From NCBI RefSeq assembly GCF_012516375.2, contig NZ_CP051204.2, positions 2,480,001 to 2,544,000 of the forward strand: a stretch of 64,000 nucleotides of DNA, given 5' to 3'. The stretch comes from Chitinophaga oryzae (GTDB lineage: Bacteria > Bacteroidota > Bacteroidia > Chitinophagales > Chitinophagaceae). The notes below the pieces were generated by a model. That model was given only the letters and a program-made list of their open reading frames with translations. It was not told the origin of the DNA and did no database searches. This document shows, piece by piece, positions 36,135-43,100 of this stretch (the stretch's first letter is position 1; each line of letters begins with the position of its first letter). The position numbers were made by a program, and so were the translations under genes.

Positions 36135-37010
36135 ATGCATCCATTTATCGAAAAGTACGATGAGAGCCAGGACATCATCACCGTGCAGCAGGCTTGTGAA
36201 GGCTCAAGACAAGCCATGGAAAAACTGGTTGGCCGTCACCAGCGGTTCATTTATAACGTTGCGCTCAAACTGGTAAAGGATGCTGATGATGCCGCTGATC
36301 TGACACAGGAGGTTCTCATTAAAATGGTCACCAGGCTTAGTTTATTCAATGGTAAAAGCAGTTTTCGCACTTGGTTGTATCGCATGGTCATGAATCATTT
36401 TATCAGTTGTAAGCGCAAAAAGGTAGAGAAGGAAGTGATTTCTTTTAATCAACTTGGCGTCTATATCGATGAAGTACGCGATGGTGACGATATGAGCGTA
36501 GAAGAACAGGAACAATATAGTGATTACATTACGGACGTGCGCAACAATTGTATATCCGGCATGTTGCTATGCCTGGACAGGCAGCAGCGGATTGTCTTCA
36601 TACTTGGTGGTATATTTAACCTTAAATCATCCGTTGCATCTGTGTTACTTGATATTACGCCGGAGAATTTCAGAAAGCAATTGTCCCGGGCTAAGGCTGA
36701 TCTTTTTCAATTTATGGACCATAAGTGTGGGTTAATAAATCCGGAAAATCCATGCCGTTGTTTTAAGAAAGCCAAGGGATTTATGAATGAAGGGAAAATA
36801 GATGCCAAAACCCAAACCTTCAAATCGGAATATCACCAATCTATTCTTTCCGTTTCGGGTGCTAAAAATAAGGAACTAGATGACCTTATGGAGTCCAAAT
36901 ACCTTCATTTCTTTACCAGTCAGGCCTATGCGGATACTAAAGTTGGAGATCAGCTTATAGAAGTGCTACTGCTTGACCCTCAAATTAAGCAGTTGTTTCA
37001 TTTAAACTGA
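36135..37010 (+). CDS. Sigma-70-family ECF-like sigma factor
   Basis: A 291-residue protein. Region 2 has VGRHQRFIYNVALKLVKDAD and DLTQEVLIKMVTRL; region 4 has LDRQQRIVFILGGIFNLKSS and ITPENFRKQLSRAKADLFQF. A C-terminal extension of about 100 residues includes the NPENPCRCFKKAKGF motif, where a Cys pair may bind a ligand or metal. The extension distinguishes it from FecI-like sigma factors. No anti-sigma gene is next to it. Confidence 0.82.
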   Translation: MHPFIEKYDESQDIITVQQACEGSRQAMEKLVGRHQRFIYNVALKLVKDADDAADLTQEVLIKMVTRLSLFNGKSSFRTWLYRMVMNHFISCKRKKVEKEVISFNQLGVYIDEVRDGDDMSVEEQEQYSDYITDVRNNCISGMLLCLDRQQRIVFILGGIFNLKSSVASVLLDITPENFRKQLSRAKADLFQFMDHKCGLINPENPCRCFKKAKGFMNEGKIDAKTQTFKSEYHQSILSVSGAKNKELDDLMESKYLHFFTSQAYADTKVGDQLIEVLLLDPQIKQLFHLN

Positions 37011-37047
37011 GAGCAGGTATCATAGATAGTTGGATCTTAAATAGATT

Positions 37048-37095
37048 ATACCTTATGGCTCAACTGTGAAAACCAACGGTTGAGCCATAAGGTAT
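37048..37095 (+). terminator. Long inverted repeat, probable terminator
   Basis: Perfect 17-bp arms (37048-37064, 37079-37095) with a 14-nt loop; the arms contain GGCTCAAC/GTTGAGCC. It follows the sigma factor. A hairpin with the same GGCTCAAC core appears at 48285. Confidence 0.6.
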
Positions 37096-37179
37096 TTCTT
37101 GAGCTTGTACTGTAAAATCGGGTAGTTTAAAATTAGAGAAAATAGGCAATTATTGATAACTTTAAAATGGAGGTAATTG

Positions 37180-37240
37180 CCATGAAAAAATCCAAATCGT
37201 TCAATGGTAGTTTCCGGAAGGAATGTCTGAAAGACATAAA
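37180..37240 (+). mobile_element. Possible IS3-type transposase trace
   Basis: The ATG frame at 37182 reads MKKSKSFNGSFRKECLK. FNGxFRxECL is the conserved IS3-family integrase-domain segment, but no other part of a transposase or terminal repeat is visible. This may be a very short decayed remnant, or a chance match. Confidence 0.25.
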
Positions 37241-37391
37241 AACGCCCCCAATCTCTGGTTTACCGTGTCCAGGATTGAACACAAGCTCAGGGATCTCAAC
37301 TATCACTTTTCGAGACTAACTCTGGGGCATTTGAACAACAACCGCGGATTTAAGTGGATCTTTCTTAACAGGCAACGGCAACAACAAAGTA

Positions 37392-38198
37392 ATGAACAGG
37401 AGTAGCTATAAAATAACCAGGCCAGACACTGAGATCCGGGGACTTGTAGATTACTTTTGGGAGGGTGAGGTGTGTCTTGATTCAACCCGCCAAACGAGTT
37501 TTGAATACCTCGCACCTGCATCAACGGCAGTAGATTTGATCTTTTTTAATAAGGGCTATTTCAAAGATAGCTTGTCTGAAAAGACAATTGCTCAAAATGG
37601 AATCATCTACGGTCAAAAAGCATCATTCAACAGGTACAGCACAACATCGAAACAAGCTACAATTTTTGGTATAAAGTTGAAGTCGTCTTTCGTGTTCCAT
37701 ATGCTGCGAGTCCCGGCTTCCGAAATCACCGGGCACCAAGTTGACTTACGTACCCTATTGGGCTGTAGCGGCGATAGATTGACAGAACTCATACTTTCTT
37801 CACATTCGATGGAGGAAAAAGCGGACACTTTTACACGCTTTTTGAAAGGGCAACAACGAGAAGTACAAACTAAATTTCGTGCGCTCGAAAAGTTAATTGC
37901 ATCCGTTGATTTTCTGGCCGAACCCTCCGAAATTAGCAACCAATTGGGCTCCTTCTTTCTATCCCGAAGGCAATTTGAGCGAGACTTTAAAACCCTGACA
38001 GGGTTTTCAGTCAGGAAGTTTTCCAGGCTCAAAAGGTTTGAACTTTTCTTCCAGGCGATTCAATCCAATCAACTAACCTCAAGTTTTACTCAGGCGGCCT
38101 ACCAGTTCGGCTACTACGATCAAGCACATCTTAATAGAGATTTTAAGGAGTTTACAGGAGTCTCGCCTAAAAGATACGCCGATACCTTCCTACGGTAA
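37392..38198 (+). CDS. AraC-family transcription regulator
   Basis: A 268-residue regulator with an N-terminal ligand-type domain and a C-terminal double helix-turn-helix: FFLSRRQFERDFKTLTGFSV and the second HTH FTQAAYQFGYYDQAHLNRDF ending KEFTGVSPKRYAD. The N-terminus resembles the DUF6597 sensory type. It is 73 bp upstream of a SnoaL-like gene on the same strand and may regulate or be cotranscribed with it. Confidence 0.9.
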   Translation: MNRSSYKITRPDTEIRGLVDYFWEGEVCLDSTRQTSFEYLAPASTAVDLIFFNKGYFKDSLSEKTIAQNGIIYGQKASFNRYSTTSKQATIFGIKLKSSFVFHMLRVPASEITGHQVDLRTLLGCSGDRLTELILSSHSMEEKADTFTRFLKGQQREVQTKFRALEKLIASVDFLAEPSEISNQLGSFFLSRRQFERDFKTLTGFSVRKFSRLKRFELFFQAIQSNQLTSSFTQAAYQFGYYDQAHLNRDFKEFTGVSPKRYADTFLR

Positions 38199-38271
38199 AT
38201 TGTCGTTTCGATACAATTTTGCGCCGCCGGCAAATGCCAACTTTGTCTGAAATCAAAGAAAATTTTCAGAT

Positions 38272-38691
38272 ATGGCTACAATCACAGAAAACAAGGAAAT
38301 CTGCCAACGGTTCTTCAGTGAGCTCCATGACAAAGGCAACTTCAACATCATAGAAGAATTGGTTGATCCCAATGTCATTTCACACGACCCGTTTCCTGGC
38401 CAACCTTCGGGCTCAGAAGGGGTTCGCAGTACCATGACGATATTTCGCAATGCGTTTCCCGACCTTAAGCTCATTCACAATGACATGATTGCCGAGGGTG
38501 ACAAGGTGATGATTAAATTTACAGCCACCGGCACCCACAAAGGGGAATTTATGAACATACCCCCAACCGGCAATAAAATCGCTTACGAGGAAGTAGTTAT
38601 TCTGCGACTGAAGGATGGAAAAATAGTAGAGCATTGGGCGGTGGCCGACGCAATGACGCTTTTACAGCAATTAGGGGTGAAGGAGATTTGA
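38272..38691 (+). CDS. SnoaL-like ester cyclase/NTF2-fold protein
   Basis: A 139-residue NTF2-fold protein with family motifs ICQRFFSELHDKGNFNIIEE, VDPNVISHDPFPGQ and KIVEHWAVADAMTLLQQLG. SnoaL-type proteins act on polyketides or act as general small-molecule binders; in Bacteroidota the function is unknown. It follows the AraC gene in an AT-rich accessory stretch. Confidence 0.85.
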   Translation: MATITENKEICQRFFSELHDKGNFNIIEELVDPNVISHDPFPGQPSGSEGVRSTMTIFRNAFPDLKLIHNDMIAEGDKVMIKFTATGTHKGEFMNIPPTGNKIAYEEVVILRLKDGKIVEHWAVADAMTLLQQLGVKEI

Positions 38692-38716
38692 GACTGACAA
38701 AGGCAATTCTATTCTT

Positions 38717-38857
38717 CTATAATTCTTCTTTCAACGCCAGAACAGTGCGCTGTTTGTTGACGCTGATCCGGACATAAAGAGGAGGGAGGCCGGTTTGTTT
38801 TTTACCATGGTTTTTTCTTAGGTAGAAGTATACCCCAAAGCCGTGATTGCTTTGCAT
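38717..38857 (-). pseudogene. Tyrosine recombinase (integrase), N-terminal stub
   Basis: A 46-codon frame from ATG 38857 reads GFGVYFYLRKNHGKKQTG then LPPLYVRISVNKQRT before a stop. It matches the arm-DNA-binding N-terminus of Bacteroidota mobile-element integrases (FYLKKN...PIYLRITVNGKR). The catalytic domain is absent, so this is a remnant. It lies about 280 bp from tRNA-Pro, a frequent integration site, at the edge of the AT-rich accessory stretch. Confidence 0.65.
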
Positions 38858-39138
38858 TTTTTGTCAGTTTTTTTGCGTTAGTCAATCGCTCTAAATCCTT
38901 GCTACTTGTCAAGCAAAAAGTGACATCAAATGAGGGATTTTGAGTTCATTTGAGCATCTTGCAACGCCCTGAAATAGAATGTGTGGCAATGACAAAGGAT
39001 ACCAAAATTACATTTCGTATTTGTACCTTTTGGGTCGCACATGAATTCAATAAAAAGGGCTTTTGAGGCGAATTAAAAAGGAAAAGCCTGTAAAATCATT
39101 GATTTTACAGGCTTTGAGCTTCGTTGAGAAGCGGAAAG
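38858..39138. other. Intergenic DNA beside tRNA-Pro
   Basis: An AT-rich stretch between the integrase stub and the tRNA. A perfect 16-bp hairpin is at 39083-39115; nothing else was recognised. I looked for a second copy of the tRNA 3' end as an attachment-site repeat and did not see one in the window. Confidence 0.5.
39083..39115 (-). terminator. Terminator of the tRNA-Pro transcript
   Basis: 16-bp inverted arms around one base (39083-39098, 39100-39115); in practice the loop is larger. On the minus strand it is followed by CC and a U-run. It lies just downstream of tRNA-Pro. Confidence 0.75.
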
Positions 39139-39212
39139 TCGGGATGACTGGATTCGAACCAGCGGCCTCTTCGTCCCGAACGAAGCGCGCTACCGGGCTG
39201 CGCTACATCCCG
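39139..39212 (-). tRNA. tRNA-Pro (anticodon CGG)
   Basis: The minus strand folds into a normal cloverleaf: 7-bp acceptor stem (CGGGATG/CATCCCG), D-arm with GCGCAG...GGTAGCGC, anticodon stem CTTCG/CGAAG with loop TTCGGGA (anticodon CGG), T-arm CTGGTTCGAATCCAG. The discriminator base is A (39139) and CCA is not encoded. It reads CCG codons. Confidence 0.95.
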
Positions 39213-39304
39213 TTTTTGTTCGGGGCCACAAAGTAAACACGATTTTTTTAAAAATCCAATTTTTTTTTGCCGGGGAAACCTCAAAATGGCAAGCCTCCCT
39301 GCCA

Positions 39305-40129
39305 TCACCGGCGCTCAGGAAGCCCCTCCCGGAAACGCCCCGGCGCCATGCCGGTAAACTGTTTGAACTCCTTGATGAGGTGATTTTGATCATAGTATCC
39401 ATGTTCCAGTGCGACCGCCATAAAGTCCACCGGGCGGGCGTACAGCAGCGCCAGGCAGGCCTGCACGAAACGGTGCTGCCGCAGGAATAGCTTGGGAGGC
39501 AGGCCGGTATAATAGCGGAAGTTCCGTTCCAGCCATTTGTAGTTAACGCCCAGGAAAGCGGTTAATTCTTTAACGGTCGTGAGGCCCTTACGCTGACAGA
39601 TATACGAAAAGGCGGTTTCCAGCAGGCTGTTATGCCCCGGCTGTTCCGGCAGCTGTGTGGCCATCCAGGCTTCTGTGGCGTGTATCTTAGCCGTTGTGGA
39701 GGTAGCTGAGGCCAGCTGCTGTAGCAGTGTGGTGCTCTCGGGGCCCAGCAGTGCCGGCAAGCTCCCGGCGGCGCCCTGTTGCAGGCGGGCGGGTAGCAGG
39801 GGCCAGCGCTGGTAGAAGAGCACGGGGTTGAACCGGACGATGAGCAGTTCGCCCTCCGGCCGTTGCAGCTGCAGCGTGGTCTTTTCCAGGTACTGGCTGC
39901 TGATCCAGGCGCCGGCAAGGGTAACGGTGCGGTTGCCGGTGGTGAACGTGATGCGGTCTTCGGGATGAGGAAGAAACGCAACGGCGGGCATACCGTCGCT
40001 GACGGCGAGGCAGCTGTCTTCCAGGCGCGCGGCGGGCAGTACATAAAAGCCGGTGATCAGCCGTGACAGTGCGGCGGACGGGCGGATCATCTCCAGGCTT
40101 TGCATGTATTGGTACAGCGTTACGGGCAT
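39305..40129 (-). CDS. AraC-family transcription regulator
   Basis: A 274-residue regulator with an N-terminal DUF6597-like domain ([31 protein letters not shown]) and a C-terminal double HTH ([51 protein letters not shown]). Base composition returns to the chromosomal GC-rich level here. Divergent from peptide deformylase; the target is unknown. Confidence 0.9.
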   Translation of the reverse strand: MPVTLYQYMQSLEMIRPSAALSRLITGFYVLPAARLEDSCLAVSDGMPAVAFLPHPEDRITFTTGNRTVTLAGAWISSQYLEKTTLQLQRPEGELLIVRFNPVLFYQRWPLLPARLQQGAAGSLPALLGPESTTLLQQLASATSTTAKIHATEAWMATQLPEQPGHNSLLETAFSYICQRKGLTTVKELTAFLGVNYKWLERNFRYYTGLPPKLFLRQHRFVQACLALLYARPVDFMAVALEHGYYDQNHLIKEFKQFTGMAPGRFREGLPERR

Positions 40130-40229
40130 AGTGCAAAAGTAAAGGCGGAACGTCGGCCTGGGAAATAAATTAATGTCTAATTTTTACTACACAGTTACGC
40201 GGCACGATGGCATTTTTGCGGTTAAAAAC

Positions 40230-40802
40230 ATGATACTCCCTGTTATGGCCTATGGCCACACGATACTGCGAACACCCTGTACGGAGGTGCCGGCGGATTT
40301 CCCCGGGCTGGCTGAACTGGTGGAAAATATGTGGCAGACGCTGGCGGGTGCCCGCGGGGTGGGACTGGCCGCGCCGCAGGTCAATCAGCCGCTGCGGCTG
40401 TTTATCGTGGAAAGCCGGTCCACCTTCAACCAACTCGGTCCGGAAGAACGCGCCCGGCTTTTCCCTGACGGCGCCGGCATCCGGGAAACATTCATCAACC
40501 CGCGGATAACGGCCGTCTCCGCGGAGGACTGGGAGGACGAAGAAGGCTGCCTCAGCATCCCCGGCCTGTGGGCGCCGGTGCGCCGTCCATGGAGCATTAC
40601 CATCGAATATCAGGACGCGGACCTGCGCCCGCGGCGGCGGACCTGTGCGGGCCTCACCGCACGGATGATACAGCATGAATATGACCACCTGGAAGGCCGT
40701 CTTTATCTCGATCTCCTGTCACCCCTGCAACGGAAACTGTTGGCCGGCAAACTCGAAAAAGTGCGCAAAGGCCGTTACAGGGCTGGTTACCCGATCAAAT
40801 AA
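40230..40802 (+). CDS. def: Peptide deformylase
   Basis: A 190-residue deformylase from MILPVMAYG. The three conserved motifs are present: GVGLAAPQV (about 43-51), EEGCLSIP (about 104-111) with the metal-binding Cys, and QHEYDHLEG (about 147-155) with the HExxH-type metal site. It removes the formyl group from nascent proteins. Because Bacteroidota often have more than one copy, this may not be the housekeeping one. It is followed after 16 bp by an uncharacterised gene. Confidence 0.93.
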   Translation: MILPVMAYGHTILRTPCTEVPADFPGLAELVENMWQTLAGARGVGLAAPQVNQPLRLFIVESRSTFNQLGPEERARLFPDGAGIRETFINPRITAVSAEDWEDEEGCLSIPGLWAPVRRPWSITIEYQDADLRPRRRTCAGLTARMIQHEYDHLEGRLYLDLLSPLQRKLLAGKLEKVRKGRYRAGYPIK

Positions 40803-40818
40803 ATCGTACCTTGCCGCC

Positions 40819-41316
40819 ATGAAAATGAGCCAATATCTGCGGCAGGGGAAATCCGAAAACTACCAGGATGCGGAAGAAAAAGGGCTGCTGAAAGCCGGTG
40901 ACGTGGCCCGTATGCTGACGAAGAAATTCAACGAGAAAATATCGGCGAAGGAACTGGCGCCTTTCGCTACGGAATGGCACCACGCCGGCGTATTCAAAGC
41001 CGGCAACACGCTGAAAGGGAAAAAGATCTATTTCTTTTCGCCGGCAGCCGTGGAGAAGATAACGCTGGCTCAACTGCTGGCTGGCAGGCAACAACCGGTA
41101 AAGGATACACGGGCCGTGAAAGGATGGTTCCCGCAGTTTTTTCGTATGACCGACCCCGTGAGCCGCCGTACTTACAACAAACGTTTTGTCGGCATCTATG
41201 AAGGGCCGGCCCATAAAGCGCCAAAAGGCTTCAAAGCACTGCCGGAAGCGGTATTTGCCAAAGCGGTACTACAAAAGGGAAAGGAGCTGAAAGCAGGAGA
41301 GGAGCCCGTCTTCTAA
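40819..41316 (+). CDS. Hypothetical protein downstream of peptide deformylase
   Basis: A 165-residue soluble basic protein from MKMSQYLRQGKSENY. The segment KAGDVARMLTKKFNEKISAK resembles a helical DNA-binding-like start, and KIYFFSPAAVEKITLAQLL and RYNKRFVGIYEG-like stretches follow. I do not recognise the family. It lies 16 bp after def, so cotranscription is likely. The stop overlaps the convergent neighbour by four bases. Confidence 0.6.
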   Translation: MKMSQYLRQGKSENYQDAEEKGLLKAGDVARMLTKKFNEKISAKELAPFATEWHHAGVFKAGNTLKGKKIYFFSPAAVEKITLAQLLAGRQQPVKDTRAVKGWFPQFFRMTDPVSRRTYNKRFVGIYEGPAHKAPKGFKALPEAVFAKAVLQKGKELKAGEEPVF

Positions 41317-41774
41317 GCCCGTAGTTCCGCTGTTATCTGCCTGTAGCCCGCGGTAAAAACACCTGCCGGCGCATAACGTTCCACCCTGTCAAGGATGTCG
41401 GCGAAAGGCTTTTTACGAAAGAAACTGCGGTCCAGCCGCAATTTACGGTCACCATAACAAATGGTTAACTGCGCTTCACGGTAACGCCCTACGCGCGCCA
41501 TGTCGATACTGGTAACGTCGGTCCAGCTAAAATGATGCGGCCGCCAGCCGCCGCTAAAACGCACGGTGTTCGGACCAAGGACCAGCTTCAGCCGCGTATA
41601 GGCATACATGGACCAGGCCAGGAAAAAAAACGCAAAACCCATGAAAATAATGTTCTGCCCTTTGATCTCGGTAAACTCCAGGTAAACCATTTCTGCGCCC
41701 ATACATATCATCAAGATGGCGGCCACATAACAAAAGGTCCGGAACCACCTGGGAAGGGTAAATGTTTCCTGCAT
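41313..41774 (-). CDS. Small membrane protein, PH-like domain
   Basis: A 153-residue protein with two transmembrane helices (about 12-32 and 40-60) followed by a beta-rich domain (KLVLGPNTVRFSGGWRPHHF, WTDVTSIDMARVGRYREAQL) resembling bacterial PH-like domains. Function unknown. It ends overlapping the previous gene. Confidence 0.6.
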   Translation of the reverse strand: MQETFTLPRWFRTFCYVAAILMICMGAEMVYLEFTEIKGQNIIFMGFAFFFLAWSMYAYTRLKLVLGPNTVRFSGGWRPHHFSWTDVTSIDMARVGRYREAQLTICYGDRKLRLDRSFFRKKPFADILDRVERYAPAGVFTAGYRQITAELRA

Positions 41775-41861
41775 ATAGAAGATTCCTTACAAAGAAAATA
41801 AAGTTTTCCTGTTTTTCTCGGCCTGAGTCATCATCCCAAAACTTTAAAATGTTGTCCTTTG

Positions 41862-41890
41862 TTTTCTTTGCGCTCCTTATTTTCTTTGCG
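41862..41890 (+). repeat. Direct repeat upstream of LytTR gene
   Basis: TTTTCTTTGCG occurs at 41862-41872 and 41880-41890 with an 18-bp period, 39 bp before the regulator start. Possible promoter or operator element. Confidence 0.3.
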
Positions 41891-41928
41891 TGCAATTTCG
41901 TATCTTAATTTTCGAAATCCATCATGGT

Positions 41929-42837
41929 ATGAAAAGCTTGCCAACACTCCCGCTGATCGCAGACCAGCCCCGCTTCAGTCTACTGGACCCGGTGCGGAAC
42001 AGGATTGAACTGATCATATTCTGCAGTGTTTTCAGTTTTTGCTTCATGTATATTTTCCTGCCCTTTAATATCAATATGTGGTATGAAGGACAGCACCTGC
42101 CACTGGTGACCTTCTTCGGCATTTTTACCGGTTGCGGCATAGTGGGGCTCGCCATCTCCCAGTTCCTGCTGGCAGGCTGGAAAATACGCCGCCGCCTCAC
42201 CAACGCCACCTACCTCTGCTGGCTGCTGGGCGAAATTGTGCTGGTAGCCTCCATCGTTACCCTCGTGGACGTACTGCTCACCGATACCTTCTTCTTTACC
42301 TGGAACGAGTTTGTCAGCACCCTGCGGTATACCGCGCTGATCATGCCTCTCCCGTATATGATCTCCCTGCTCTGGTTTTTCTCCCGTGAGAAATACCGGC
42401 AGCTGAAATCACTGGAAAACAGGGTATCACAAATAGCGGGACCAGTGGCCCCGGTAGTCAGCATGCCGGCGGCAGCTCCTGTAATGTTACCGGACAACTG
42501 CCTGCAGATCAAAGACGAACAGGGCAAAACCGCCCTGTCGGTACATCCGGCCAAACTACTCATGATCAAAGCGGAAGATAACTACGTACAGGTGTTTTAC
42601 CGCAACGGTACCGCCGTCAGTAAAGAACTGGTAAGGGTACCGCTCAAAAAAATGGAAACACAACTCACCGCCAGTGGCTTCGCCCGGGCACACCGTTCCT
42701 ACCTGGTCAACCTGTCGAAAGTGGTACTTTTTAAGAAAAATTCAAAAGGTTACTTTTTACAGGTGGAAGGAATGGAAGATACGCCCGTTCCCGTATCCGG
42801 GACCTACCTGCCGGTATTTCAGTCAGCCTTCGGCTGA
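41929..42837 (+). CDS. Membrane-anchored LytTR regulator
   Basis: A 302-residue protein with four transmembrane helices in the first half (IELIIFCSVFSFCFMYIFLP, LPLVTFFGIFTGCGIVGLAI and two more) and a C-terminal LytTR domain (LLMIKAEDNYVQVFYRNGTA, GFARAHRSYLVNLSKVVLF). There is no receiver domain, so it is a one-component regulator. Start at MKSLPTLPL. A paired 11-bp direct repeat lies downstream, ahead of the TonB receptor gene, so this may be its target. Confidence 0.88.
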   Translation: MKSLPTLPLIADQPRFSLLDPVRNRIELIIFCSVFSFCFMYIFLPFNINMWYEGQHLPLVTFFGIFTGCGIVGLAISQFLLAGWKIRRRLTNATYLCWLLGEIVLVASIVTLVDVLLTDTFFFTWNEFVSTLRYTALIMPLPYMISLLWFFSREKYRQLKSLENRVSQIAGPVAPVVSMPAAAPVMLPDNCLQIKDEQGKTALSVHPAKLLMIKAEDNYVQVFYRNGTAVSKELVRVPLKKMETQLTASGFARAHRSYLVNLSKVVLFKKNSKGYFLQVEGMEDTPVPVSGTYLPVFQSAFG

Positions 42838-42952
42838 TGTCCGGCTGCGAAACAAATGACCCCCTCGAAGATATTCCGGTAAATAATACACAATAGCCAA
42901 TAGCCACTAATCGTTACCAGCGGCCTGTTGCTCAATAGCCATCAAATCCCGA

Positions 42953-42991
42953 AATTCCAAAATCTCGAAATAACCCAATTCCAAAAATCTC
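42953..42991. repeat. Direct repeat in the receptor upstream region
   Basis: AATTCCAAAATCTC (42953-42966) and AATTCCAAAAATCTC (42977-42991), 24-bp period. It belongs to a repeat-rich stretch with several AATAGCCA copies around 42892-42940. Confidence 0.35.
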
Positions 42992-43023
42992 ATTTCGCCC
43001 CATATGTGCCCGATTTCGCCCCA
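42992..43023. promoter_or_regulatory. 11-bp direct repeat with 21-bp period, candidate LytTR operator
   Basis: Two perfect copies of ATTTCGCCCCA (42992-43002 and 43013-43023). LytTR domains bind two direct repeats spaced by about two helical turns. The site lies between the membrane LytTR gene and the TonB receptor start at 43101, about 80-110 bp upstream of it. Functional role is inferred. Confidence 0.5.
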
Positions 43024-43100
43024 AACCCGCCGCTGTGGTCATGTTGCCACGGGTGTTTTTGGTAATATCGCCTTTGTCAACCTGTCTAAATTCCACCCTG

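Larger units (their letters stand above)
37011..37391. other. Intergenic stretch with hairpin and possible IS3 trace
   Basis: A 381-bp AT-rich stretch. It holds a long terminator-like inverted repeat (37048-37095) and a short ATG frame that resembles the IS3 transposase motif (37182-37240). No intact gene was found. Confidence 0.6.

Noticed and set aside
37223..37405. 60-codon frame upstream of the AraC gene
   Set aside because: Overlaps the short IS3-like frame and has no recognisable motif.
31199..39212. Attachment-site direct repeats of the tRNA-Pro 3' end bounding the accessory stretch
   Set aside because: I searched by eye for a second copy of the tRNA 3' segment and found none in the window, so island borders are not claimed.
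42892..43023. Clustered short repeats as a CRISPR array
   Set aside because: Repeats differ in sequence and length, there are no uniform spacers and no cas genes.
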